From Bacteroides ihuae (GTDB lineage Bacteria; Bacteroidota; Bacteroidia; Bacteroidales; Bacteroidaceae): 64,000 bases of DNA. The notes under the pieces were generated by a model. The model was not told the DNA's origin. It saw only the letters and a program-made list of their open reading frames with translations, and made no database searches. The position numbers were made by a program, and so were the translations under genes. Of this stretch, positions 45,775 through 56,642 are shown one piece after another. The DNA lies in contig NZ_FNVX01000005.1 in the NCBI RefSeq assembly GCF_900104585.1, positions 992,001-1,056,000 of the forward strand, in the 5' to 3' direction. Numbering within the stretch: position 1 is the stretch's first letter; every line of letters starts with the position of its first letter.

Positions 45775-46992
45775 ATGAAAAGAGTATTATTTTCTATGGT
45801 TTTATTGTTTATGGCTAGCATCTCTTTTGCTCAAGAAAAGAACGTAAAAGAGGCGAAAAGAATAGCTAATGAAGTAAAACCAGACTTTACAAAGGCTGAG
45901 CAGCTTATAAAAGAAGCTTTAATCAACCCTGAAACGAAAGAAAATCCTGAGACATGGGATGCCGCTGGTTTTATTCAGAAAAGAATAAATGAAAAAGAGA
46001 TGGAGAATGCATATCTAAAGAAACCTTACGATACTCTTAAGGTGTACAATAGCGTATTAGATATGTATAAGTATTATCTCAAATGCGATCAATTGTCTGA
46101 AATACCCAACGAAAAAGGTAAGGTTAAAAACAAATTCAGAAAAGCCAATTCTGCAATAATGCTAAGTGAGCGCCCAAACTTGATTAATGGCGGCATTCAA
46201 TATTTCAATTTGGATAAAAACAAAGAGGCACTAGCTTTCTTCTCTACTTATGTAGATGTTGCCGCTCATCCAATGTTTGAGAAAGAAAACTTCCTGCAAA
46301 AAGATACTATTTTGCCTCAGGTAGCATACTATGCAACTCTAGCTGCTGCCAAGCTGGAAGATTATCCTACCGTACTTAAATATGGCCCTTATGCGCAAAA
46401 TGACAAAGAAGTAGGTAAGTACGCTATGGAGTTTATGGCTACTGCCTATAAAGCTCAAGGCGATACAGTAAAATGGGTTTCTACATTGAAGGAAGGTATA
46501 CAGAAGTTCCCAGATCATTCATTCTTTTTTGGCCACTTAATTGATTACTATAGCAATGCAAATAAATATAGTGATGCAATGCAGTTCGCTGATGAGATGT
46601 TGGCAAAGGACCCGAATAATACTTTCTATCTTTACGTAAAAGCGTATTTGTATCATAACATGAAAGAATATGATAAAGCAATCGAGTTTTATAAGAAAAC
46701 CATTGCTATAGATGCAAAATATGCAGAAGCTTATTCAAATTTAGGCTTAATCTATTGTTTGCAAGCTCAAGAGTATGCTGCTAAAACTACAGCAGATGTC
46801 AATGATCCCAAATATAAAAAGGAACAAGCTGCAATAAAGAAATTTTATGAGGAAGCAAAGCCATATTACGAAAAGGCTAGAGAGCTAAAGCCAGATCAAA
46901 AAGACTTGTGGATACAAGGTTTATATAGAATATACTACAATCTGAATCTTGGTACGCAATTTGAAGAAATTGATAAATTAATGAATAATTAA
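45775..46992 (+). CDS. Exported TPR-repeat protein
   Basis: A 405-residue protein: signal peptide (1-19, MASISFAQEK), helical repeats throughout, and canonical TPR-like motifs in the middle (PNNTFYLYVKAYLYHNMKEYDKAIEFYKKTI, AEAYSNLGLIYCLQAQEYA). Periplasmic or outer-membrane-associated. It follows gyrA by 37 bases, an arrangement seen in Bacteroides, but its link to gyrase is unknown. A strong terminator follows. Confidence 0.85.
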   Translation: MKRVLFSMVLLFMASISFAQEKNVKEAKRIANEVKPDFTKAEQLIKEALINPETKENPETWDAAGFIQKRINEKEMENAYLKKPYDTLKVYNSVLDMYKYYLKCDQLSEIPNEKGKVKNKFRKANSAIMLSERPNLINGGIQYFNLDKNKEALAFFSTYVDVAAHPMFEKENFLQKDTILPQVAYYATLAAAKLEDYPTVLKYGPYAQNDKEVGKYAMEFMATAYKAQGDTVKWVSTLKEGIQKFPDHSFFFGHLIDYYSNANKYSDAMQFADEMLAKDPNNTFYLYVKAYLYHNMKEYDKAIEFYKKTIAIDAKYAEAYSNLGLIYCLQAQEYAAKTTADVNDPKYKKEQAAIKKFYEEAKPYYEKARELKPDQKDLWIQGLYRIYYNLNLGTQFEEIDKLMNN

Positions 46993-47010
46993 TTCAAAAA
47001 CATATATAAT

Positions 47011-47052
47011 AAAGAGGATACCAAGTTCTTATTTGGTATCCTCTTTATTTTT
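47011..47052 (+). terminator. Terminator of the gyrA/TPR transcript
   Basis: 14-bp perfect stem AAAGAGGATACCAA with TTGGTATCCTCTTT, then ATTTTTCT. It lies 19 bases after the stop. The rest of the 46993-47298 gap holds the dapA terminator and nothing else. Confidence 0.9.
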
Positions 47053-47232
47053 CTACTAAAGATACTTTTATTTAAAATGCATGTAATAGAGTGGTTATGT
47101 TTGAATATCAGGGATATATATTAAACATAATATAGATTATAAATCAAATAAGTGCCTTTTTAAAAATGAAATATAAGCTTACTTCAAAAGCTTCTTATAA
47201 GTATAGCCACCTGTATTTATTTGCTGCTACAA

Positions 47233-47274
47233 AAAAATCCGAAAAGATATTCTCATTAATCTTTTCGGATTTTT
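47233..47274 (-). terminator. Terminator of dapA
   Basis: 16-bp stem AAAAATCCGAAAAGAT with its complement, followed on the minus strand by a T-run. It lies 25 bases after the dapA stop; may work in both directions. Confidence 0.85.
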
Positions 47275-47298
47275 ATAATTTTAAAATTAGCAATCTCG

Positions 47299-48192
47299 CT
47301 AACACTTTATATTTAGCTCATTAAGAACTTTACGAATCGCTTCAAAAGTGGTAATTCTAGTAGGAACCAACGGCAGACGCAACTTATTTTCAATCATTCC
47401 CATAGCATTCAACATTGATTTAACACCCGCAGGATTGCCATCAACAAATAGTAAGCTGAATAATTCGGTAAATCGATGGTGAATGGTTAAAGCATTTACA
47501 AAGTCTCCTTGCAAAGCTAAACGAGTCATGCGACTAAATTCACGTGGGAAGGCATTCCCTATAACAGAAATAACCCCAACAGCACCAAGTGTAATTAAGG
47601 GGAAAGTAATGCCGTCATCTCCCGAAATAACATCAAAATTGGTCGGTTTATTTTTTATGATATCATCCATTTGAGTGATGTCACCCGAAGCCTCTTTAAT
47701 CGCCACTACATTTTTAAAATCACGAGCTATGCGCAAGGTTGTTTGTGCAGTCATGTTTACTCCTGTTCGCCCTGGAACGTTATAGAGCACGATAGGTAGT
47801 TCTGTAGCGGCAGATATTGCTTTATAGTGCTGATATATACCTTCTTGAGATGGTTTGTTGTAGTATGGTACTACGGACAAAATGGCGTCTACTCCAGTAT
47901 AGTCGTCATTTTTTAAGCTTTCTGCAATAGCCCTTGTATTATTACCTCCAACTCCAAGGAGTATTGGTATTCTTTTATTAACGCGTTCAATTACAACTTT
48001 TTTAATTTTTGTTTTTTCTTCTTCTGTCAGTGTCGGAGTTTCGGCTGTTGTTCCCAGCACACATAAAAAGTCTGCATTATTTTGGAGTAAGTAATCCACC
48101 AATCGTAATAATGCGTCATAGTCAACACTTTCGTCTTCTTTGAAAGGAGTAATCAGTGCTACCCCCATTCCTTTCAATTTAGTCTGTATCAT
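47299..48192 (-). CDS. dapA: 4-hydroxy-tetrahydrodipicolinate synthase
   Basis: Condenses pyruvate and aspartate-semialdehyde in lysine and diaminopimelate synthesis; cytoplasmic tetramer. 297 residues from the ATG at 48192 (MIQTKLKGMGVALITPF); the in-frame extension to 48288 contains no family sequence and overlaps a -7 box, so it is rejected. Motifs: GTTAETPTLTEEEK (48-61), Tyr137 in LYNVPGRTG, Schiff-base Lys166 in AIKEASGD. Operon partner ligA lies upstream with a separate promoter for dapA. Confidence 0.96.
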   Translation of the reverse strand: MIQTKLKGMGVALITPFKEDESVDYDALLRLVDYLLQNNADFLCVLGTTAETPTLTEEEKTKIKKVVIERVNKRIPILLGVGGNNTRAIAESLKNDDYTGVDAILSVVPYYNKPSQEGIYQHYKAISAATELPIVLYNVPGRTGVNMTAQTTLRIARDFKNVVAIKEASGDITQMDDIIKNKPTNFDVISGDDGITFPLITLGAVGVISVIGNAFPREFSRMTRLALQGDFVNALTIHHRFTELFSLLFVDGNPAGVKSMLNAMGMIENKLRLPLVPTRITTFEAIRKVLNELNIKC

Positions 48193-48224
48193 GAAATTAT
48201 AATGATCTCTAAGTAATATGCTCG

Positions 48225-48232
48225 CAAAAGTA
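48225..48232 (-). promoter_or_regulatory. Promoter -7 box of dapA
   Basis: Minus strand TACTTTTG (48232-48225). Transcription would begin near 48218, which excludes the upstream in-frame start at 48288. Confidence 0.6.
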
Positions 48233-48293
48233 CGAATATTTTCTCTTTTACCTACTTTAATGGTGCATAAAATCAGCTTAAAGCACAAAAATG

Positions 48294-50306
<2,013 letters not shown>

Positions 50307-50311
50307 TCACG

Positions 50312-50319
50312 CAAAAATA
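50312..50319 (-). promoter_or_regulatory. Promoter -7 box of ligA
   Basis: Minus strand TATTTTTG matches TAnnTTTG, 21 bases before the start codon. It overlaps the trmD promoter region, so the two genes share a compact divergent control region. Confidence 0.5.
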
Positions 50320-50325
50320 CGTGAT

Positions 50326-50349
50326 TATCTTTGAATATTTGTACTTTTG
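50326..50349 (+). promoter_or_regulatory. Promoter boxes of trmD
   Basis: Two successive matches, TATCTTTG (50326-50333) and TACTTTTG (50342-50349). The second excludes the TTG at 50347 as start and supports the ATG at 50368. The -33 match is weak (TTG near 50302). Confidence 0.5.
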
Positions 50350-50367
50350 CGAGAAATTAAAAGAGAT

Positions 50368-51045
50368 ATGCGCATTGACATTATTACAGTTTTGCCGGAG
50401 ATGATTGAGGGATTCTTTAATTGCTCAATCATGAAACGTGCTCAAAGCAAAGGACTTGCTGAAATCCAGATTCACAATCTTCGTGACTATACAGAAGATA
50501 AGTATCGTCGTGTAGATGACTATTCTTTTGGTGGATTTGCCGGAATGGTGATGAAAATCGAGCCAATAGAACGCTGCATCAATGTTTTGAAGGCAGAGCG
50601 CATATATGATGAAGTAATATTTACGACTCCTGATGGTGAGCAATTTGATCAGAAAATGGCTAATACACTATCATTAGCTGGCAATTTAATTATTCTTTGC
50701 GGGCATTTCAAAGGTATCGACTACCGTATTCGCGAGCATTTTATAACCAAAGAAATCAGTATTGGAGATTATGTATTGACTGGAGGCGAACTTGCAGCGG
50801 CTGTAATGGCAGATGCAATAGTACGAATCATTCCGGGAGTTATCTCTGATGAACAATCAGCTCTTTCGGACTCCTTTCAGGATAACCTTCTTGCTGCTCC
50901 GGTATATACACGCCCGGCAGAATATAATGGGTGGAAGGTTCCAGATATTCTCTTGTCCGGGCACGAATCCAAAATAAAGGAGTGGGAATTACAGCAGTCT
51001 TTTGAACGAACCAAGCGACTTCGCCCGGACTTGTTGGAAGATTAA
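50368..51045 (+). CDS. trmD: tRNA (guanine-N1)-methyltransferase TrmD
   Basis: SAM-dependent methylation of G37. SPOUT fold, 225 residues from ATG 50368 ([17 protein letters not shown]); a TTG start at 50347 is not used since it overlaps the promoter. The trefoil knot shows [13 protein letters not shown] and [15 protein letters not shown]; the C-terminal [18 protein letters not shown] matches the family. Not in a rimM-rpsP operon here. Confidence 0.96.
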   Translation: MRIDIITVLPEMIEGFFNCSIMKRAQSKGLAEIQIHNLRDYTEDKYRRVDDYSFGGFAGMVMKIEPIERCINVLKAERIYDEVIFTTPDGEQFDQKMANTLSLAGNLIILCGHFKGIDYRIREHFITKEISIGDYVLTGGELAAAVMADAIVRIIPGVISDEQSALSDSFQDNLLAAPVYTRPAEYNGWKVPDILLSGHESKIKEWELQQSFERTKRLRPDLLED

Positions 51046-51111
51046 ACTGCATTATAAGCAAAATAAAATGTCCTAAATCATGTCGTTATGAAGCTACACT
51101 TAGCTTTATAA

Positions 51112-51275
51112 TGTAAATATTTCACACGTAGCCCTGCAAGCGTTCTGAGAGAGGTTTGCTGAATTAACTACTTCAGCGTGGTGAATTAACTAGATCAGCG
51201 TGGTGAACTAGTTAATTCACCACGCTGAAGTTATATGCGCTATATAAATAATGCTATTTGTAAATATAAAGCATC
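51112..51275. repeat. Interspersed repeat, copy 2 (inverted relative to copy 1)
   Basis: Core 51131-51240. Two complete tandem 22-base units begin at 51174 and 51196 (CAGCGTGGTGAATTAACTAGAT, then a unit reading CAGCGTGGTGAACTAGTTAATT). The second forms a perfect 12-bp palindrome, CAGCGTGGTGAA (51196-51207) with TTCACCACGCTG (51216-51227). Weaker similarity to copy 1 extends outward on both sides. The 51046-51480 gap otherwise holds only the terminator at 51382-51416. Confidence 0.85.
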
Positions 51276-51381
51276 TATATATATTTAGCCTGATTATTTA
51301 TTCGATACATTTTAGTATGCCAGGCAGTACTGCAAAAAGAGATATTCCCCTCTGTTTTTTACTCTATTCTCTGGTATATAA

Positions 51382-51416
51382 CAAAGGCATCAGTCATAAG
51401 AAAAATGATGCCTTTG
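51382..51416. terminator. Hairpin between trmD and pyrD
   Basis: An 11-bp perfect stem CAAAGGCATCA with TGATGCCTTTG, 13-base loop, followed by ATTTAT on the plus strand. It probably terminates the pyrK-pyrD message leftward and the trmD message rightward. Confidence 0.6.
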
Positions 51417-51480
51417 ATTTATAATCCTAAATAGCATATTATTATAAAAATAAATGCGAATAAGTATATTTGAATTATAG

Positions 51481-52392
51481 TTACACCTCAAGTGCTCCTA
51501 CAATCTCTTTAATAGACTTAATTTTGTGTCTTTCCAAATAATCGTTGATTCCTTCTTCCACTTTAATAGTAGTAGTCGGATCGATAAAATTTGCAGTACC
51601 TACTTGTATAGCAGAAGCTCCTGCAAGAATAAATTCTATTGCATCTTTCCAATCCATAATACCCCCCATTCCAATGACTGGTATTTTTACTGCATTAGCA
51701 ACCTGCCAAACCATGCGTAGTGCAATAGGTTTCACTGCCGGTCCCGATAAACCACCCGTAATTGTGGAGAGCAAAGGACGTCTGCGTTCCGCATCGATCG
51801 CCATTCCTAGCAGAGTATTGATTAATGATACGCTATCTGCTCCACTATCTTCTGCTGAACGAGCTATTTCGGCAATGTCAGTCACATTTGGAGAGAGTTT
51901 CACGATAAGTGTCTTTTTGTAAGCCTCTCGCACAGCTTTAACAACATTATGAGCTCCTGTTGTGGTTACTCCAAAAGCCATGCCACCTTCCTTCACATTG
52001 GGACATGATATATTTAATTCAATAGCAGAAATATTGTCAAGTTCGTTGATAATTTCAGCAGTTTCTACATAGTCATCAATGGCAGAACCTGATACATTTA
52101 CAATTATATTTGTATCGAGGCCTTTGATGCGAGGATATATGTGATCAGCGAAGTATTTTGCGCCTTTATTTTGCAAACCAACAGCGTTTAGCATGCCTGA
52201 TGGGGTCTCTGCCATACGTGGATATGGATTACCTTCACGTTTGTGAAGAGTAGTACCTTTCACAATAATACCGCCTATTCGCTCTATATTTATAAAATCT
52301 TGAAATTCTTCGCCATATCCAAATGTACCCGATGCAGTCATTACCGGATTTTTCATTTTTAGTTCTCCAATATTTACACTTAAATCTGCCAT
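51481..52392 (-). CDS. pyrD: Dihydroorotate dehydrogenase B, catalytic subunit
   Basis: FMN-dependent oxidation of dihydroorotate to orotate in pyrimidine synthesis, in the NAD-linked PyrDB-PyrK heterotetramer. 303 residues: [31 protein letters not shown], the class 1B active-site Cys130 in [13 protein letters not shown] (class 2 enzymes use Ser), LSPNVTDI and [21 protein letters not shown]. The start overlaps pyrK's stop by 13 bases. pyrK is upstream on the same strand, so they form an operon. Confidence 0.96.
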   Translation of the reverse strand: MADLSVNIGELKMKNPVMTASGTFGYGEEFQDFINIERIGGIIVKGTTLHKREGNPYPRMAETPSGMLNAVGLQNKGAKYFADHIYPRIKGLDTNIIVNVSGSAIDDYVETAEIINELDNISAIELNISCPNVKEGGMAFGVTTTGAHNVVKAVREAYKKTLIVKLSPNVTDIAEIARSAEDSGADSVSLINTLLGMAIDAERRRPLLSTITGGLSGPAVKPIALRMVWQVANAVKIPVIGMGGIMDWKDAIEFILAGASAIQVGTANFIDPTTTIKVEEGINDYLERHKIKSIKEIVGALEV

Positions 52393-53156
52393 AATAGTTT
52401 ATTTATATTAAATACTGGACCTTCTGTACACACACATAAGTGCCCTTCACTAGTATTTTCAACACAACAAAGACATGCACCTATTCCACATGCCATCGTA
52501 TTTTCCAGCGAAACTTCACAAGATATACTTCTTTCTTTGGCATGTTTAGCTACAGCCATCATCATTGGCTTAGGACCGCAAGTATAAATTTGATCAAACT
52601 GCACCCTATTTAATATTGAATGCTGGGTGACGTATCCTTTTTCACCATGAGTTCCATCCATAGTTGTAGTATAAACGTCTCCATAGATTGCAAACTCAGT
52701 AAGCTGTAGCAAATCATTCTTACTTCTAGCTCCCAGTAAAAAAGTGGGTTTACAGCCGCTTTTAGCTATTTGTTCCCCCAAATACAACATTGGTGCAGTA
52801 CCAACACCTCCACCAACTAATAGGACGTTCTCTGAGGGCGTTTGCGGCATCGTAAAGCTATTGCCTAAGGGAAACATTACATTCACTTTATTACCAGGGA
52901 TCACTTCAGCAAGCTGCCTTGTTCCATCACCTATTATTTGTATCAAAAACCATACTTCATTGCGTTCTTTATCCACGAAATTAATAGAAATAGGACGACG
53001 CAAGAACGTTTTTTGCGAGCCATCGACCAATAATTCAGCAAATTGGCCTGGAAGCATATCCGGCAATATGGATGGAGCTGTCATCTTAAGTAGCACATAG
53101 TTTGTGCTTAATCTTGTGTTCTCAGTGACAATCAAGTCTAAAATAAATTTTTTCAT
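52380..53156 (-). CDS. pyrK: Dihydroorotate dehydrogenase B, electron-transfer subunit PyrK
   Basis: FAD and 2Fe-2S protein that passes electrons from dihydroorotate to NAD. 258 residues from ATG 53156 ([17 protein letters not shown]); the upstream in-frame start at 53198 would overlap the promoter box and is rejected. FAD/NAD domain motifs FLRRPISIN and [13 protein letters not shown]; the C-terminal 2Fe-2S cluster ligands are in [12 protein letters not shown] and LCVCTEGP. Both subunits are present, so this is the NAD-linked type B enzyme. Confidence 0.96.
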   Translation of the reverse strand: MKKFILDLIVTENTRLSTNYVLLKMTAPSILPDMLPGQFAELLVDGSQKTFLRRPISINFVDKERNEVWFLIQIIGDGTRQLAEVIPGNKVNVMFPLGNSFTMPQTPSENVLLVGGGVGTAPMLYLGEQIAKSGCKPTFLLGARSKNDLLQLTEFAIYGDVYTTTMDGTHGEKGYVTQHSILNRVQFDQIYTCGPKPMMMAVAKHAKERSISCEVSLENTMACGIGACLCCVENTSEGHLCVCTEGPVFNINKLLWQI

Positions 53157-53195
53157 GTGGGTTATATAGAAGAGAGTATATTCGTATTCAATTGA

Positions 53196-53203
53196 CAAAG
53201 ATA
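53196..53203 (-). promoter_or_regulatory. Promoter -7 box of pyrK-pyrD
   Basis: Minus strand TATCTTTG (53203-53196), 40 bases before the chosen ATG. The -33 element is weak. Confidence 0.55.
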
Positions 53204-53235
53204 CATGAAAATGCGCAAAATCTAACTCTTACCGA

Positions 53236-53697
53236 TTATTTTTCACCCTTGAAAGTCTCATACGTATTATCATCGAAGAAAATTCTTATTTCAGTGATTT
53301 TTCTGGATGGTCTTTCTATGTACCTAATCTCCTGTTTTACAGTCTCTTTAGGTAGGTTATCAAATGGTTTTGAAACGATTTCCTTGCGATATTCTGAATC
53401 ATCCGCCCGTTTGGGCGGATTTAATTGATTCTCATCAAATAGAGAAGGCAGATAATCGGAAGATGGTGTTGCTGAAGAATTATTTTCCATTAGATTACCT
53501 TTACCATATAAAAGCCACTCCAGATTTATATAAGTATATCTTTGATGGACTTTCATTATCACATCCAAACTCGGATTATTTCGACCATTCAAAATATGAG
53601 AGAGAGTAGATTGTTGGATACCAATGCTTTCTGCAAAAGTTCCTGATGCCATATTCTCTCTTTCCATGACCATCTTGATTCTATCTTTAATATCCAT
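53236..53697 (-). CDS. XRE-family helix-turn-helix regulator
   Basis: A 153-residue DNA-binding protein. N-terminal Cro/C1-type HTH at about 5-58 (ENMASGTFAESIGIQQSTLSHILNGRNNPSLDVIMK), then a disordered Ser/Asn linker and a C-terminal segment with ERPSRKITEIRIFFDDNTYETF. Gene length and start (ATG 53697) are normal. Upstream is an AT-rich region with repeated ACAAATATACTA-like motifs that overlap its own promoter, suggesting autoregulation (inference). The regulated genes are unknown. Its promoter: minus strand TATATTTG (53719-53712) with ATTG 18 bases upstream. Confidence 0.85.
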   Translation of the reverse strand: MDIKDRIKMVMERENMASGTFAESIGIQQSTLSHILNGRNNPSLDVIMKVHQRYTYINLEWLLYGKGNLMENNSSATPSSDYLPSLFDENQLNPPKRADDSEYRKEIVSKPFDNLPKETVKQEIRYIERPSRKITEIRIFFDDNTYETFKGEK

Positions 53698-53711
53698 CTT
53701 TTATGTAATTA

Positions 53712-53741
53712 CAAATATACTATAAGTCGGCTATTCACAAT
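53712..53741 (-). promoter_or_regulatory. Promoter of the XRE regulator
   Basis: Minus strand TATATTTG (53719-53712) and ATTG (53741-53738), spacer 18. The start near 53705 is only 8 bases before the coding start, so the transcript is nearly leaderless. Confidence 0.5.
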
Positions 53742-54668
53742 TATACTAAGTGAAAGAACTGCTGTACAAAAGTATGTAGATAAAATTACAAATGCAAATT
53801 ATTACTCTTATATTTATAACTACACAAATGTACTATGCGCTTCTTCTGATATCACGAATGGCAAAAGATACAATTGTATTTTACAAAAAATCTATTCGAG
53901 ATACAATATACTATTAATTAATTAATCATCTAGTAATAAAGTACTTATACATCAATGACTTGTATAAAAAACCTATTATTACAAATGTTAGCTAAATACT
54001 ATCATAAAAAAGAACTAAACATTTAGTATATTAAATATAAATCAATGATTATCAATGTATTATCAATTGTAGTATTAAATGTTAAGGAGTAAATTATACC
54101 ATTGTATACTATTATTTTATCGAATTATAAAGTCCAATACTTTAGTGAAATAAATCATGCTTATTACATATATATTTATTTGTATATGTAATATATTATA
54201 ATTGTAATCTGTTATATCACGATTATAATATACAATAGTTGCATACATAACAAAAGTGAAGTATAAAAAGTAAGAAGATAGAATTCTATACTCTTTATAT
54301 GAAAGTAAAATTGGATATCCGAAATGATATTTGCATCTTATCACCAAATTATAATGACATAATCTTCACTAATGATATTTCCTTGCTATATTTTCGAGTA
54401 AATGGACGGTGAAACTAAAATAATGAATTCTGAGAGGCTTAAAAACAGTATAAATACCACATAATCAATGATTTAAGTTTTATTTTTCACTCTGATATTT
54501 TTTTAATCTAGAGAAAAAAGACGCTTTAGACTTACTTTTATATTAAAATGGCAAAATGATATGTGAAGAATGAATATTAGAACCGCAAGAAGTTATTTAT
54601 TAAATAAAAAGGAAGGAGTCGCTAAAATTTTATAAAATGCCACACTGTGTTTACGTGTATACACAGAG

Positions 54669-54702
54669 CGTGTACATTCTATTCATAAATAGAATGTACA
54701 CG
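54669..54702 (-). terminator. 15-bp hairpin downstream of holA
   Basis: CGTGTACATTCTATT pairs perfectly with AATAGAATGTACACG around loop CATA, next to a smaller hairpin (CTGTGT/ACACAG at 54645-54666). No T-run, so a terminator role is uncertain; a structured transcript end or a DNA site is also possible. It is 60 bases beyond the holA stop. Confidence 0.4.
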
Positions 54703-54762
54703 TTAAGAAAGACCTGATTTATCTAAGTTAGTTTTTACTAAAGAAAATAACAGCGTAAAATA

Positions 54763-55782
54763 TTAATGAAGAATATTGAAAACAAGTTCGGAAAGAATAT
54801 CGCCATTGCTCATTGAACCACAATCCACTCCTTTACTTTTCGCATCAGCATATCGAATGTATCCAATGATTTGCATCGTTTTTACTCCGTTATATTTTCG
54901 CATAGCAGCAACGTAGTCACGAGCCTGCCAAGGAGTCTTTAATCCTAACATTGAAGCAATTCCTTGTTCAGATTTTTCAGGAGCATAATAAGCTAACATC
55001 AAATTAGAGAAGAAATTGAATAGCAAAGGTAATGTCATTTGGATAGGATTTGCTTTAGGATTTTCGTCGAAAAACTTAATGATCTTATTAGCTTTGAACA
55101 CATCCTTTTCAATTAATGCGCTCCGCAGTTCAAAGTTATTGTAGTCTTTACTTATACCTATATTCTTTTCTACTTGCTCAGGCGTTATTCGCATTTGCCC
55201 CTTAGGTAATGTAATTATAAGTTTTTCAAGTTCCCCCGTTAGCCGACTGAGATCGGTTCCTATAAAGTCAGCTAGCATTTGAGCTGCTTTAGGTTCAACA
55301 TCAACTCCTTTGAGCTTTAGGTAAGAGGATATAAAAGCAGGAAGCCCGGCCTCCTTAATCCGCTTTGATTCAAAAAGTATGCCTTTATTTTCTATCTCAA
55401 CGGCTAACTTCTTTCTCCGATCAAGTGTTCCGTGTTTATGACACATCACTAATATAGTAGAGTTGAGAGGTTTTTGGAGATAAAAAGTTAGTCCTTCGAT
55501 ATTTTTTATAGCCTGTGATTCTTTTACGATAACCACCTGATATTCGGACATCATTGGATATCTTTTAGCCGTATTTATTACGGTAGAGATATCTACATCA
55601 GCTCCATAAACGACCGTTAAGTTAAACTCTTTTTCAGCTTCAGTTAAAACATTGGCTAAAATATAATCAGCAATCAAATCGATATAATAGGATTCTTCAC
55701 CCATCAAATAATAAATGGGGCGGTATTTTTTTGCTTTTAATTCTTTAAGAATATCATCACAAGTTAATTCTTGCTTGGCCAT
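54763..55782 (-). CDS. holA: DNA polymerase III subunit delta
   Basis: Clamp-loader subunit that opens the sliding clamp. 339 residues starting MAKQELTCDDILKELKAKKYRPIYYLMGEESYYIDL, a normal HolA N-terminus; the AAA-type fold shows VVYGADVD and RRKKLAVEIENKG; the C-terminal collar region includes SKDYNNFELRSALIEKD and ALYY-like helices. Fits the family length. It lies 18 bases downstream of the AMP nucleosidase gene on the same strand. Confidence 0.93.
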   Translation of the reverse strand: MAKQELTCDDILKELKAKKYRPIYYLMGEESYYIDLIADYILANVLTEAEKEFNLTVVYGADVDISTVINTAKRYPMMSEYQVVIVKESQAIKNIEGLTFYLQKPLNSTILVMCHKHGTLDRRKKLAVEIENKGILFESKRIKEAGLPAFISSYLKLKGVDVEPKAAQMLADFIGTDLSRLTGELEKLIITLPKGQMRITPEQVEKNIGISKDYNNFELRSALIEKDVFKANKIIKFFDENPKANPIQMTLPLLFNFFSNLMLAYYAPEKSEQGIASMLGLKTPWQARDYVAAMRKYNGVKTMQIIGYIRYADAKSKGVDCGSMSNGDILSELVFNILH

Positions 55783-55800
55783 ATTTACATAGAAGTGTTA

Positions 55801-56577
55801 TTACCAGTCAAATTTCAAATGTTTTACAGTTTTCTTCGCTTCAATAATCATTCGTAAAGATGCTATACCAATTTGAACATGTTCTTTTACATAATTTTGA
55901 GTTACAATATTATCACTTTTATCTGTTTTTACTCCTTCCGGAATCATTGGTTGGTCAGATACAAGTAACAAAGCTCCTGTAGGAATATGATTAGCAAAGC
56001 CAACACTAAATACCGTGGCTGTTTCCATATCAACAGCCATAGCACGTGTCTTTTGAAGATAACTTTTAAACTCATCATCATGCTCCCAAATACGACGGTT
56101 GGTAGTGTACACTGTTCCCGTCCAGTAATCTCGCGCATGATCTCTGATGGCTGAAGAAACAGCACGTTGCAACATAAATGCGGGGAGCGATGGTACTTCA
56201 GGAGGGAAATAGTCGTTAGAAGTTCCTTCTCCACGGATAGCAGCAATAGGCAGTATCAAATCTCCAATTTTATTCTTCTTGTCTATTCCGCCACATTTGC
56301 CTAAAAATAAGCAAGCTTTAGGAGTAATAGCACCCAATAGGTCCATAATAATTGCTGCATTAGGGCTACCCATACCAAAGTTAATAATCGTAATCCCTTC
56401 GGCAGAAGCTGATATCATATTAGCATCTGTACCTAAAATAGGGACATTAAATTCTTCCGCAAATATTTCGACATACTTGTTGAAGTTGGTCAACAATATA
56501 TATTCTCCAAAATCTTCGAGATTACGTTTAGTGTAGCGAGGTAGCCAGTTAGCCACGATTTCTTGCTTCGTTTTCAT
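55801..56577 (-). CDS. amn: AMP nucleosidase
   Basis: Cleaves AMP to adenine and ribose-5-phosphate. 258 residues of the short Bacteroidetes form without the N-terminal domain of E. coli Amn. PNP/UDP-like fold: FGMGSPNAAIIMDLL, FLGKCGGIDKKNKIGDLILP and AMAVDMETATVFSVGFAN. Start ATG 56577, upstream of it a divergent gene begins at 56643. Operon with holA is likely. Confidence 0.92.
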   Translation of the reverse strand: MKTKQEIVANWLPRYTKRNLEDFGEYILLTNFNKYVEIFAEEFNVPILGTDANMISASAEGITIINFGMGSPNAAIIMDLLGAITPKACLFLGKCGGIDKKNKIGDLILPIAAIRGEGTSNDYFPPEVPSLPAFMLQRAVSSAIRDHARDYWTGTVYTTNRRIWEHDDEFKSYLQKTRAMAVDMETATVFSVGFANHIPTGALLLVSDQPMIPEGVKTDKSDNIVTQNYVKEHVQIGIASLRMIIEAKKTVKHLKFDW

Positions 56578-56630
56578 AATAATTCATTAAATTTGTATTT
56601 CCAATAAAAGAGGAACCAATATTTAACGTA

Positions 56631-56638
56631 CAAAAGTA
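56631..56638 (-). promoter_or_regulatory. Promoter -7 box of amn
   Basis: Minus strand TACTTTTG (56638-56631). Start near 56624, a 47-base leader. It lies a few bases before the divergent coding start at 56643. Confidence 0.5.
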
Positions 56639-56642
56639 GTAA

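Larger units (their letters stand above)
53698..54762. other. Long AT-rich intergenic region with motif repeats and hairpins
   Basis: About 1.06 kb without a convincing gene (one 76-codon frame at 54117-54347 is probably chance). Direct motifs of the form ACAA-W-TATACTA occur at 53711-53722, 53738-53749, 53823-53834 and 53903-53913. An 11-bp perfect palindrome TATTACATATA/TATATGTAATA lies at 54162-54193. Near the right end are two hairpins, 54645-54666 and 54669-54702. No repeats or TIRs of a mobile element found. Confidence 0.6.

Noticed and set aside
48193..48288. N-terminal extension of dapA
   Set aside because: Contains the -7 box and no dapA-family sequence.
53157..53198. N-terminal extension of pyrK
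   Set aside because: Overlaps the TATCTTTG promoter box.
54117..54347. A 76-codon frame in the AT-rich gap
   Set aside because: Tyr/Ile-rich composition fits chance translation of AT sequence; no start context or homology signal visible.
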